Made by a program: the position numbers and the translations under genes
Shown here: positions 37,300 through 48,569 of the stretch, in pieces
Layout: every line of letters begins with the position of its first letter
How positions within the stretch are numbered: the first letter of the stretch is position 1
Notes under the pieces: generated by a model
Seen by the model: the letters and a program-made list of their open reading frames with translations, nothing else
Told to the model about the DNA's origin: nothing
Database searches by the model: none
Assembly (NCBI GenBank): GCA_026724425.1
Contig: JAIUCV010000345.1
Span: 124,001 to 188,000 of the forward strand
Direction: 5' to 3'
Source of the DNA: Erythrophleum ivorense
Taxonomy: Eukaryota; Streptophyta; Magnoliopsida; Fabales; Fabaceae
Length of the DNA: 64,000 nucleotides

Positions 37300-38600
37300 A
37301 ATCTCAATGACCAAGAGCGCACATTCCAACTATATGATATAAATTAACCAACATAATGTCACACATGAAGAGGTAATCAGAAGAGCAATGCATGCATAAT
37401 TCCAATTAGTGAGTTTGACAACAAATGATTACTCTCTTATCCTAGTAATCATATAAACATACAAATTATTGGCCAACAATATAGGAAGGGGCACGATCAT
37501 GGCAACTACCAACTCAAGAGAGCACGGTCATGACTCAGATGCATAATTAGGAGCATGGCCCTACCACATATAAGAGTATGGTCATAACTTTAAACACACA
37601 GACATGGTCATGGTCAAGGTAAGATAAATTATCAGTAGTTAAAATTATCATTTGCATAAAAACACATATGTACAAGCAAACATAAGAATATAGCTACATA
37701 TATATAGATGGAATTAAACCCCCAGTTACTTCAAACAAAATTCAATTATTTTGCCACTAGCTATCAACATGTCCTAAGAGACAATACAAGCCTAAGACAA
37801 TGATGAACAATAGACACATAATCACCAATATAAAGAGAACCTTAATCCTATCAACTAAACATGTCATAAACCAAAAAGTCTCATCTTACCCAAGTTCCCA
37901 AGCGTTCAAAAATATTGACTTGAGCTCACTTAACCAAGCCAACACAATAGGTCACTACTTCCTCTTGAATTTTTGCACATTACATGGCCATACACAAAAA
38001 TTAGCCTCCAAGATGAAATTTGAATAAAACATCCCAATTAAAATCGGAAAAACTTATCTAATGTGTGCATTAGCCTCTAGCTTTGATTTTTTACCAATAT
38101 TTCACCAAAAATTCCAAATTTCAACATCTTGGTTTTCATGAATTTTCACTACGTCAAAAGTTGTTCGGGTTCAGAAGAAATCGAAGAAAGAGAGGATCAT
38201 TTTTTTCAATACTCACTTAAGTAAGAAAAAAAAAATCTCTTTTTTACTGGATTAGAGCTCCAAAGTTTAGCTTCCACACTTTGCTTTGTCCTTCTACATT
38301 TTCTCTTCTCAGTGTCTCTTTGCTTTCTGAATGTGAAAATAAGGGATATGAGGCTTCCTCACTTTGAGCCATTTAAACAATGTTTAATTTGGGTTTTAAA
38401 GAATTAATAAGCCCTTAATTATTTTCTTTAATGTCATTAATTAGCTTCATTTGATTAATTAAAATGCATAATTGAATTTATTCTTCCCAAATAATCCTTA
38501 AACAATTTTTTTCCTTAAAATTCCTATTTTCTATATTAAACCATAATAAATTCCTTGTTTTTCAAATAATTATAATTAAATAAATTCTTAGGATGTTACA
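37300..38600 (-). mobile_element. LTR-like sequence, inverted relative of 3617-6540
   Basis: On the minus strand it begins TGTAACATCCTAAG at 38600 and is collinear for over 1 kb with the sequence starting at 3617. At 37480-37620 there are four imperfect copies, spaced about 35-40 bp, of a GAGCACGGTCATG-like motif; the other copy has GACCGTGA in the matching place. The copia integrase resumes directly at 38605, so this sequence interrupts it. The far end, near the Athila-like LTR, is not resolved. Confidence 0.5.
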
Positions 38601-38609
38601 CTTTGCAAC

Positions 38610-38985
38610 ATTCTCATTGTGCACCAAATCCAATTTGGATTAATAGGTTGAGGTACAACTATTTTGTTCTCGTTATCTTAATTTATGTCTCATAAAGATA
38701 TGTATATTTGTTAGTTTCTCCTTTATTATAAAATTTATTTTTAAAAATGTGGTATCTATTGGCTCAATTTTAGTTATATTTCCACTTTTGTTTTATGAAT
38801 GAAAATGTAACCTTTGATTGTTTCAAGTATCTAATAATAATATATTTCTTGCCCCCCTTAGGCCCTAATTCCCATTCTCATGAGAAGTAGCATGGACTTG
38901 AGCAATTGATCCCATAGTCTAAGATATTTAAATCTAACATACTATTTGTCCACAATTCATAACGAGTGGAAGTAATTGATTCAAA
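38610..38985 (-). pseudogene. inner copia integrase, C-terminal segment
   Basis: The minus strand carries FESITSTRYELWTN followed by an LDLNILRLWD-like stretch and further on GYIFIHKTKVE and TTFLKINFIIKEK in shifted frames. These match the order of the copia integrase C-terminal region (proline-tyrosine-glutamate-leucine-tryptophan, then arginine-x-tryptophan-glycine, then a threonine-phenylalanine-leucine-glutamate motif). It continues the integrase at 43535-44060 after removal of the block inserted between them. Confidence 0.7.
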
Positions 38986-39076
38986 GGGCACCTGGTAATT
39001 TGGAAGGTATCAATTAATAATGCATCAAATAGGAAATGGATAAATTAGGGGTATACATAGGTCAGGTTGAATCAAA

Positions 39077-39116
39077 TTTAAACCAAGCCAAGCTCCTGAG
39101 CTTGGCTTGGTTTAAA
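39077..39116. repeat. perfect palindrome, 19-bp arms, 2-bp loop
   Basis: The left arm TTTAAACCAAGCCAAGCTC (39077-39095) is followed by CT and then its exact reverse complement (39098-39116). The surrounding text (AGGTCAGGTTGA, GAGACCTGACTTGACCTAGG) has further weaker inverted similarity. Confidence 0.9.
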
Positions 39117-39304
39117 CTCAGGCTCAATTTTTGATCCTGAGACCTGACTTGACCTAGGTAGGAACTAGGTTAAGTTGGTTAGTTGACTTAACTGAGCTAA
39201 ATTAGGTCAGTTTCCTTTTTCTTAGATTAACTTTAAAACTTTGAAGGCTTATATATTTGTATTTACTCAACTATTTTAGACATATGACTGCTTGTTTTGA
39301 TATA

Positions 39305-42300
39305 TGTAATATCATATATATCTAACCCCATTCTTAGCATTCATAAACTCCATATCATCATGTTCATAAGAGCACATGGAAAAGGAACCAACAATAATAG
39401 ATTTAATCGCATTACATCATGTTTAAAAATTCACAATTGGTGTCACGTTGACATATGGGTTCATACCATGCATCTTTATATTTAAATACATTATTACTAC
39501 TCTTTTACATCACAAAATCTTGCTCATGAGCCAAGGAAACCGAAATGGAGCATAAATTGCACTTAATGAATTTTGACCAGATTTGCTTCTATTCTGTCCA
39601 AAACTTTAAAAAATCATAACTAGATCTAGAAAAATCAAAATCATGTAATCTTGGTCATTCTGGAAAGCTTGGGGATGTCTACTTCATGCTTAAAATATTT
39701 ACAAGTCATAAAATCCCACACATAGAGCATTTGACATGCGAAATAGTTTGGAGGTCAGACTAGATTATGATGTTGTCATAGTTTACTGATATGAATTTCA
39801 AAAATGTCCAATTAATTCCAAAAAAATTCCAATTCAAGTGAATGATACCAATCCAGAAATATAAGGATGTTAGCTAGAAGGAAAAAATCACTCCAGACCA
39901 ATTCAAGCTCATTCAGACCCTGAATTTTGATCAAATAATGACTAAGGTCTGGTTTGACACCTGACACTGAACTGAATCTTTGAAAATCATATCTCCCTCT
40001 CTAGACATCTAAATGGGGTGATCCTAGTTGGAACAAGTCACTTATATTTTCTAGTTTTTGCCTATAAAATTTCATGGAATTTGGAATTCATTTGGGCCTC
40101 ATGTGATAGAAAATAATTTTGGACCCAATGTAATAATGCATCAGACGATTTCAAGAATTTTGGCCAACTTTAAAAAATCATCAAATATTCTATAGATATC
40201 AAAAAATTATGATCTTTAGCTTCTCAAAAATATGTCAACATATTCTAATAGCATGCCAAATCTCAAATCAAGAATAAATTATTTAACTAAAAAGTAATAT
40301 AGGGTTTCATTTTGGTCACTTTTGGCTCCACATAGGGTACCAAAATTGCCATTTAGCTTCCCTTGGGTCTTGTCACCTTTTGGGCAAGTTTAAAAGCATG
40401 TTTAAGACTTTTGGGAGCTGCCCAAATGATCCCAAACCATTTGCATCTCATTTTGGTCTCTCAACATCTATTTATGCATAGTTACATCAAGCCATCCAAG
40501 AACTAATTTGCACAATGCCTATTGATTTAGTGTCATAATAAGTCTATATCATATTCATACATCATTTTACACTTGTCCATAGTCTTACATCACAAAAATA
40601 TTACACACGTCATTACTTTGACATTTAGCCACCACTTAAAGTACATAATACTTTAAAATAAAGATGTTTCAATGTCCTTGGCTTGCATCTCCCTTGACTT
40701 GGAACACCACCTAGACAATTCAAGGATGATGGGAAGGGGAGTGAGATTCCAAGAATCTCAATAGCTCACACACCCATTCATACCATATTCAAGGTATACA
40801 TACATCAAATTCATAACTATACAAGCATAAAGTGTGCAATAAATTCTATTCCATGCTACATTCACATGTCAAGATCACTTTCATGCTCTAGGGACTTTTA
40901 GTTTAACCTCACCCTATTTCTAGGATTTTTGGATTTGCCTCACTCTTGGTCTAGGGACTTTTGACTGTCTCACCCATTTAAGGGACTTTTGGCCTTGTCT
41001 CATCTATGCCATGAGACTTTTGGCATCTTCTCACTTTCATCAAGGGACTTTTGGCATCACCTCACCTTTATGAGCTCTTTCTACAACCATAGTCATTCAA
41101 GACAATATATTGGTACCAATGTACAACAAGGATCAAGTGGCATGTTATCAAGCATCAAGAATGCATGCAAGCATACTAAGACATACATATGCACACAAGA
41201 ATACAAAGAGAATGAGGTGGAGAGCTACCTTTTTATTTATGCAAGCTCACTTGCAATTTTCTTCCCCTCCTTAGTTTCACAAGAGCACTTGGGTGGAGTA
41301 GGGTTCTCTTGGCCTAGACATTACAAACATAACACAATTACACACTTGAAGCAAGCCAAGACATTAAACTAAAGCTTATTACACACTTGGTTCCATAATG
41401 GACATATTGGTTCCATAAATGGCCTATTGAAGCAACTCATATCATTCAAGTGCTAGGCTCCATTCTCTTGTTATTTCTAGACTTCTTAGACTCATTTAAG
41501 GTCCTTTGAATCATCATCAATTCAATTGCACTATTGGAAGATCAAGTTGCTTCATAAAGCACCATTATGGACACCATTGTCCCATCTCTCAATCCATGGC
41601 TCCTAATTTTTTTTCCAATGGTTCCTCCCATCTTCTAATACCATATGGAGTCTCAAATCAAGGCTAGAACAAATTAAAATACTCCCTAGCCCATTAAACC
41701 CCTCTTGGCCGAGACAAGCATAAATTTGGGCTTCTTGCAATTTCAAAATTTTTCTTAATGGGAGAGCCACTTGGGAAGGTTTCTAAGGGTCTTAGGAGCT
41801 CAAGGAAACATTTAAATAGCCAAGAAATTACTCACACAAAATCAAGTTTCATAAAACCTCCAAGAACACTACACTTTTTTAGCTTAATTTCCTTTGATTT
41901 TTCTTGGAATTTCTTGCCATAATCTTAATCCTTGCACTCTTTTCCCTAGGTTTCTCCCTTGGTTCTGCCCAAAATCCAGCCCCTCTTACCCCATCCTAGG
42001 TTGGCTGAAATATACAAGAAGAAGGGACAAGAAGAGGCTACCATAGGAATGATATATTGCTTTGTTTTTCCTTAGTTTCTTGGATGTTTGTTCCCTTGGT
42101 TAGCTTCTCCTCTCCAAACACGAAATTTCCCTCCTTGGTCTGACCTCAAAACAGAACCAAATCATTCAAAAAATCCATGGAAAGAAAGGAGGAAGAGAGG
42201 AGAACAAGATTGAAGGAAGATGGAGCAAGAAATTCCATGAAATTACCTAGTTTCTCCTTGGCTTTCTTCCTCTTTTTCTCTTCCCTTTGGTGTGCCTAAG

Positions 42301-42919
42301 AGAGCTGAAGATTTTCTGTATTTTGGGCAGAAAGGGTCATGCTCATTAAAGAGGAGAAGAAGGGAGAAAAGTGTGGAACTCTTTAGAACATTCAAGAACC
42401 CATTATTTCTAATTTTGCCCTTCCGTAATGGCAATTTTGTTTCGGCTTCGTTTTAGCTCCTTTTTGAGAACCGTCTTTTCCATCATAAAATTTAGGTTCC
42501 TAATTTAATAAAATGCCTTTGGAATCACTCAAATCGGAGCTAAAACATTCCCGAACGAATCGGTCAAAGGTCAGGTCAACCGACGTCGAAAAGAGTACAC
42601 CGGAGGGGCTTTACTGGTCCTGGGGCTTCCCATGATTTTTGGGGCCTCTGAGAACCTTGGAAAACTCAAAATTTCTATTTAAAAAGCCCTCCTAGGTGTT
42701 TTTCTAAAATTACACTTATTTACGAAAATACCACTGGCCTTTCGGTAAATTTTTTGAATCACTTCGACCCTAATTTCTGGGCAAGTCAAGGCTCAAATCC
42801 TCATTTTCTATCATTTAAAATTTTATCAAAATTTTATTTGGCCTTGAATCACTCATCTTAGGGGACTTGCTTTTTAAACCGGCCCGTTTCGATGTTTTTA
42901 CAATGTACCGGGCGTTACA
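39305..42919 (-). mobile_element. long LTR, probably a solo LTR of a Ty3/gypsy element, copy 1
   Basis: On the plus strand it begins TGTAATATC and ends GGGCGTTACA, and it is flanked by ATATA on both sides (39300-39304 and 42920-42924). Length 3615 bp. It matches copy 2 (44602-48237, inverted) and copy 3 (60235 to the window end, same orientation) along the whole length, with no coding domain in any of them and no second LTR inside. One LTR with one target duplication is what recombination between the two LTRs of an element leaves behind. The minus-strand start TGTAACGCCCGG is common in long-LTR chromovirus (Del/Tekay-like) elements; that lineage is inferred only. Confidence 0.85.
40888..41072. 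repeat. internal minisatellite of the long LTR, six units of about 31 bp
   Basis: Six imperfect units of the type CTAGGGACTTTTGGC...CTCACC follow each other. The matching positions in copy 2 (about 46440-46640) and copy 3 (about 61850-62053) hold diverged forms of the same array, so the repeat belongs to the LTR family. Confidence 0.8.
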
Positions 42920-43534
42920 ATATACTTTTTGAGATCTACACAATGGACATAAAAAAAATGTTGGTTTAGAGCAGGAAATAAAAAGAAAATGTATATATAG
43001 AAGCTAAAACTTTAGAATGCGATAATTTAGAACTTAGTGGTTTGATTGAGGTATTTTTTTCTTTTAGATATTTTTTTAAGACAAATGTGATGCAAGTAGT
43101 AGTAGGCAATTTTTTGATTATTTTTTTTTGTCAAAAAAAGTCATTTAATATCTTAAATTTAAGTTTTTTACTTTCAAATTAAAAAAATATCTTTTTTTTC
43201 TTATTTTATTTCATCTAATGTAGTACTCATTTAGGAAGGGCCTTAGCCCCTTTGACTATTTATAATTTATAAAATATGTTTAAAAATTTTTTACCTATAA
43301 TTACAAAATAGCCCTTAAGAAAAAGATTTCTTTTCATTTAAGTTGCTATGTTTTCTTTTTTATTTTTATATAGAGGTGGGTCAAGTTGAGTTAGATTGGT
43401 TGAGATAGCCAGGTCGGTGCTCAACTAGCTAGACTTTATGTCCCTTTTTTTTTACTGGCCCAAACCAGCTAAAATGCCCAATCCATACTAGGTTTTCCAA
43501 GTCACTAGATTCTGTGAACACCATTAAGGTAAGT

Positions 43535-44060
43535 TTGCTTGAGTCTTCATCCAAATTATTTTTAGTAATGTTTTAGTTCTTTCTTCAGCAACTCCCTTTT
43601 ACTATAGAGTGTTAAAGAATTGTGAATTGTCTCCTTTCTCTTCACATGTCTTTTTGAACTAATCTAAAAAATATTTAGATCTTTGGTTAGAAATCAACAT
43701 TCTAGCTTTCTTATCCATTTGATTTCAATCATATTTATATACCTTTCAAGCATTTAAGTGCTTCTGACATATGGGTGATTAAATGGACTTGGTCATCTTG
43801 TGAATAGTTATCATTAGATGTAATGAAAGATTGAGCTCTATGTCTTAGCCTTACATTCTTTAGACCACATATATTAAAATGAATTAACTATAATGGATTC
43901 TCAACCCTAGTTCCCTTTTTAAATAGTTTTCTAATTGCTTTACCTATTAGGCAATATACACATAACACATTCTCTCTTTGTTTATATGGCCTAGCATAAC
44001 ATGTCAATTATTTATATCCAAAGCTAAATTGGAAGTAGGATATTAGGTAAAGCAATCATG
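43535..44060 (-). pseudogene. inner copia integrase, zinc-finger end and catalytic core remnants
   Basis: On the minus strand, in slightly shifting frames, one reads ENVLCVYCLIGKAIRK with the second cysteine pair of the integrase zinc motif, then NVRLRHRAQSFITSNDNYSQ and HLITHMSEALKCLKGI, then SKYFLD and GVAEERTKTLLKIIWMKTQA. The last is the conserved GVAERRN-type motif after the catalytic region of copia integrases. The catalytic aspartates are not preserved as a readable set. Several stops are present. Confidence 0.8.
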
Positions 44061-44344
44061 TTTGTAATTACGTCTAACACAATAAAACTATCATAAAGGA
44101 AACTAGGATTGTATATGTTGTCCTATTTAAGTGTCAATGTAATTATTATGGAAAATTAGTATTAAATTTTACATTATGTAAGATAATGGTTTGTCTTTCA
44201 TGCAAAACTAATTTTTGCATGTTCTGATCTCTTTTACTTCAATTCTTGCATTGTTTTATACATATAATTAGATGCTTTCGGAAAGGTAGTCAACGATATT
44301 CCATAGAATATTATATATTCTTAGCAATGAGGTTTGTAGTCTTT

Positions 44345-44601
44345 GAGTCTTATTTTATTCAGTGCAATCATGAGCAAAGTGATCCACTCCTTTACAAAGA
44401 TAATGCTTGATTGTAACTATGTTAAGCTTCTTTCCACCGTATTTGCCTCCTTTCTAAAATTGTTTCTTGACTTTTTTGAAATGTGGTTATATCTTTTCTT
44501 TTTATGGAAGTATTATCTTTCTTGTGCTTGGACTTTGAAATTATAGTAGTCTCAGTCATATAAGCGTGTTTAGAGGATCTAGCAATTTTTTAGGCGCTTA
44601 T
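44345..44601 (-). pseudogene. inner copia gag, C-terminal part with zinc knuckle
   Basis: The minus strand reads KHYLCKGVDHFAHDCTE at about 44357-44410. This is a CCHC knuckle (C-x2-C-x4-H-x4-C) in which the first cysteine has become histidine. It is separated from the rest of gag by the long LTR that starts at 44602. Confidence 0.8.
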
Positions 44602-47600
44602 TGTAATGTCCGATTTTTGTTAAATGATAGCAACAAATATGTTTTCAAAGCAAGTCCGTTAAGATGAATGATTTAAGACCAAATAGAATATGAATAAAAT
44701 TTTAAATAATGAAAAATGAGAATTTGAGCTTTGAGTTGCTCAAAAACTAAGGCTGCAGTAATTCAAAAAATTTGCTGAAAGGGCAGTGACATTTTCGTAA
44801 ATAAGTGTAATTTTAGAAAAATATATAGGAGAGCTTTTTAAATGAAAATTTTGAGTTCTTCAGGGTTTTCAAAGACTTTGAAAACTATGAGAAGCCCCAA
44901 GACAGTTAAAATCCCTCTGGTGTATATTTTTCAACGTTGGTTGACCCAAACTTTGATGGATTTATTTAGGAAGGTTTTAACTTCTATTTGAATGATTTCA
45001 AAGGCATTTTATAAAATTAAGAACTAAGATGAAAAAAATAATTCTAAAAAAGGAGTTAAAACGAAGCTAAAATGAAATTGTCACATATGCGGGACATAAA
45101 CATCACTTTTAGAACAATTCACTATTGAATTTTCCTTTAAGAAGGGTGTCCCACTCTCTCACTCTCCTAACTAAATTGGTGCTTCATTCAAAACAGAGAA
45201 GAGTACTGGAGAAGGAGACGCACAAGGAGAAGCATAAGAGAAGGGAGAAGAAAGCCAAGAAAGATAGGTAAATTCAAGAAATTTCATGACTTTCACTTCT
45301 TTAAAGTTGTTCTCTTCTTTTTGCTCCATCTTCCTATGGTTTTAGATGCTTAAATGGTTCTGTTTTGGCCTTGAACTAGAGGAAAAGTTTAGAAATTCAA
45401 GGAGAAGGATAGAGCAAAAGGAGAACCCTTTGGAAAGAACTTGATTCAAGGTAATTTTCTTGCAAGATGTTGCTTCTTCTCCCATATTTCAGCCTCATAT
45501 AGAACCAAGAGAAGGGGGAGGTTTTTGACTTAGAGCAAGTATGAAACACATAAATTAGGCTATGGGAAAGTAGAATATGCAAAGAAATTGGAAGGAAGAT
45601 CAATGAAATGCAAGAATGGAAAGTGTGAAACTCTTGAATGGGATGTAAAAATTGATTTAATATATAAATTTTCTTGCATGTGTGAGTGTTTATTTGAGTT
45701 TCTAAGACCTCTAGGAAGCCTCCCAAGTGTGTCTCCCATCAAGGAAAAATCAAGAAGTCTATGAACTTTTTCTCCCCCTTATGTTTTGGCCTAGGCTAGT
45801 TAAATAGGTTAGGAAGTGTTTTAAATTATTCTAGCCTTAGTTTGGGACTTCATATGATGGTAGAAGATTGGAAGAACCCTTGGAAAAGACTTAAAAGGCC
45901 TAGAAGATAAATTGGTGTCTTATGTTTCATAATATGACCTAAAGAAGTAACATGTAGTTAGGCTTTTTATTTTAATTGTGTGATGACTCCAAGAGGCTTA
46001 AAAGGAGTCAAGAATCAGATATGAAAGGAAAGAATGAAGCATAGAATTTATTTAATGAGTGTTTCTTTATTAGGTGCATTCTTGGAACCATAAAAAGGGT
46101 TTATAGACTAAGTTAGGGTTTAAGGAAGATATGTGGCCTTAAAATTAATTCTATGAACCTAATTGGCTCCTATAAATTGTGTTTAGGCCAAGAAAAATCA
46201 ATCCCACACCTTTGTGTATGTGAGGCCGAGGAAGAGAGCATTGTTTCAAGGAGAAAAGTATGTGGTTGCATCCAAGGTAGCTCACTCCTCCTTTTCTTAT
46301 ACATGAATGTATGTTTGGCTTGTCTTTGAATGTGTGTATGTGTAATTTTAAGTCATGAAAAGTATTCTAATATGATTTTTATTCCATGGTACCATGATGT
46401 TACTATATGCTTTCATGTAATATTTATTATGTGTGCTTGGGTTTGCTTGAGTGTAGTGAAGCTAAGAATCCTTAGCCATGGTGAAGATGAGCCAAAAACC
46501 CTTAGAATTGGTTAAGACAAAGTAAAGAGTCTCCTAAAAGTGAGGTTGATTTCCAAGAGTAAGGTTGACTCAAAAACCTCTTAAAGAATGGGTGAGACAA
46601 GTCCAAAATCTACAAGTGAATGGGTTAGGCTAATTCACTTACTTGGCAAGCCTATGTATGCTATGTATGATTTGCTAAAATGTTAAAAATATCTCTTGAA
46701 TGATTACACATGTCATACCCATGCATGCATTTGTAAGACTTATTTTGCATCTTTTATGTGTGAGTGAAAGAAAGATGAGCTATTGGGATTCTTTGAATCT
46801 CATTCCCTCCTCTCCAATATTCTAACATGCTAAGTGGACCAAGAGAATAAGAAAATGAGAGCTAACCACTTGAGAGATAAGAGCATGATATTAAAGTGTA
46901 TAGATTTAATTTCTTTAAGGCCATATGAATGGCAAATGTTGTAATCTATGGTTGTATATGTCCTATGATGTTATGAACATGTATAATTATGCTAATGTAT
47001 CATGTATAAATGAGATTCAAGGTTATGTGTATGGAAATGTGCATTTTGGACATGTAATGGCAAAACTAGTATTATGGAAATGCATGTATAAATGGAAGTG
47101 GAATGGCCAAATTGAGATACATGAGGTTTGGAACCACTTATGTAGTTCATACAAGTCATATTCATGCTTTTAAACTTACCCAAGATGTGTCAAACATTAA
47201 GGGAAGCCATTTGGATATATTTGGTATCTTATATAGAGCAAAATTAACCATATTGAAAACCTATACCACTTTTTATTCAAATGAGCTCTTCTTGATTTGA
47301 GATTTGATATGCATTTAGAACTTGTTGAGAGTTTTTTGGAAAGTTAAAGTGCAAATTTTTGGAGGTCTATGGAATATTTGATGAATTTTCAAAATTGAAA
47401 GATTTTCTGAAATTGGTTTAGTACACTGTTCACTCAAGTCCAAATTTAAATTTTGTCATTCATAGGGCAAATTATGTCCAATTGCCACAACATTTTACAT
47501 GAAGAAACTAAACCTTTCTAGTGACTTGTGACAATTAAAAGCACATCAATTGGATATCTAGAGAGAGATATATGAATTTTTGAAATTTCTATCTAGTATC

Positions 47601-48237
47601 AGGCATTCAGATAGATCTAAGTTACTGTTTGATTAGTTTTTGAGTTCTAAAAGTGCCTAGAATGGTTGGAAGTTATTTTTTCCCTCTAGTTAACATCTGT
47701 AGTTTTTCAGATTGACATTATTTGCATGGATTGACTTTTTGTAGAATTAATTGGACATTTTTAAAATTCATAGCAAAAACCTGTATTAGCACTAGTAGCC
47801 AATCAGACCTTTGCACATTTTCGAATGTCAAATATCTTTTACGTGATGTTTCATGACCTAAACATATTTTTAACATAAATTAGAATGTAAAGAGTGTATG
47901 ATTTCAATTTTTCTATAATTAGTTATGATTTTTCAAAGTTCGTGACAGAAAAGGAAAAATTCTGGCCGAAATAGCAACTATAAATTTTATGTATTCTCTT
48001 GCCTTGCACGAGCTCTAGGCTGATTTTGGTGATAGAAATGAGTTGTATCTATGTAATTAAATATGAGAATGTGGTACATGAGCTTAGATGGTCCACGGGA
48101 CACAGAATAAGAAATTTATACGCTACGCAATGCTAAAATATTCATTATTTTAATTGTTTTTTCTTGTCTCTTATGTGAGATGCATTCTTTAAAGCATAGG
48201 AATAGCATAAGATAAGTTAAGGAATTATGGTGTTACA
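44602..48237 (+). mobile_element. long LTR, probably solo, copy 2, inside copia gag
   Basis: It begins TGTAATGTCCG and ends GGTGTTACA, flanked by CTTAT at 44597-44601 and 48238-48242. Length 3636 bp, the reverse complement arrangement of copies 1 and 3. It splits the gag gene of the inner copia element. In places where copies 1 and 3 have CG, this copy mostly has TG or CA, so it looks more strongly decayed by methylcytosine deamination. Confidence 0.87.
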
Positions 48238-48242
48238 CTTAT

Positions 48243-48560
48243 TTTTATGCTTTATATGATAAGCAACATTATCAAAAAATAATGATGCTTTCATTATCAA
48301 TCAAATGAACTTCAAATGAACTTTCTTATGTTTCTAGTTGATGGAAAGAGATTTATGATAGCTCAAACTTACTGTTTAATACTAAGGATATAATCAATTT
48401 ACTTTAATTCCTTCATTGTCAACCTTTTCGATTTAGTTGTAAAAGTACGGTTAAACTTGTCTTTAAGGGTTATCTGCATGGCTTGAGTTGTCAAATAAGA
48501 CTGGCACTCATATATGATGTTATTAACTATGTTGCTTAGCATTTTTATATGAGTAATATT
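48243..48560 (-). pseudogene. inner copia gag, N-terminal and middle part
   Basis: The minus strand reads LTTQAMQITLKDKFNRT followed by a serine-lysine-arginine-leucine-threonine stretch, then, with stops, QAIINLFPSTRN and IIIFDNVAYHI-like segments. This is the UBN2-type copia gag order: threonine-threonine-x-alanine-methionine, lysine-asparagine-phenylalanine, then a valine-isoleucine-x-serine-leucine-proline motif. It is a different gag subfamily from the outer element at 32923-33338. It ends where the CTTAT duplication and the long LTR begin. Confidence 0.8.
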
Positions 48561-48569
48561 GTTCTTTCC

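Larger units (their letters stand above)
39050..43530 (-). mobile_element. insertion block in copia integrase that carries a nested 3.6-kb LTR
   Basis: The copia integrase stops at about 43535 and resumes at about 38985. The DNA between consists of 39050-39304 plus 42925-43530, which would be one insert of about 860 bp before the 3.6-kb LTR landed in it. The part at 43230-43500 resembles, in inverted orientation, the 797-bp insert at 33464-34260 (landmarks TTATAAATTATAAATAGT and TGGATTGGGCAT on its minus strand). The exact borders and target duplication were not found. Confidence 0.5.

Noticed and set aside
37480..37620. Regularly spaced GAGCACGGTCATG motifs, checked as a CRISPR-like array
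   Set aside because: The units are imperfect, spacers are not unique inserts, and the array lies within an LTR family that has a diverged counterpart near 4930.
40989..41372. 127-codon plus frame inside the long LTR
   Set aside because: It is not conserved as a frame in copies 2 and 3, runs through the minisatellite and has no recognisable domain.
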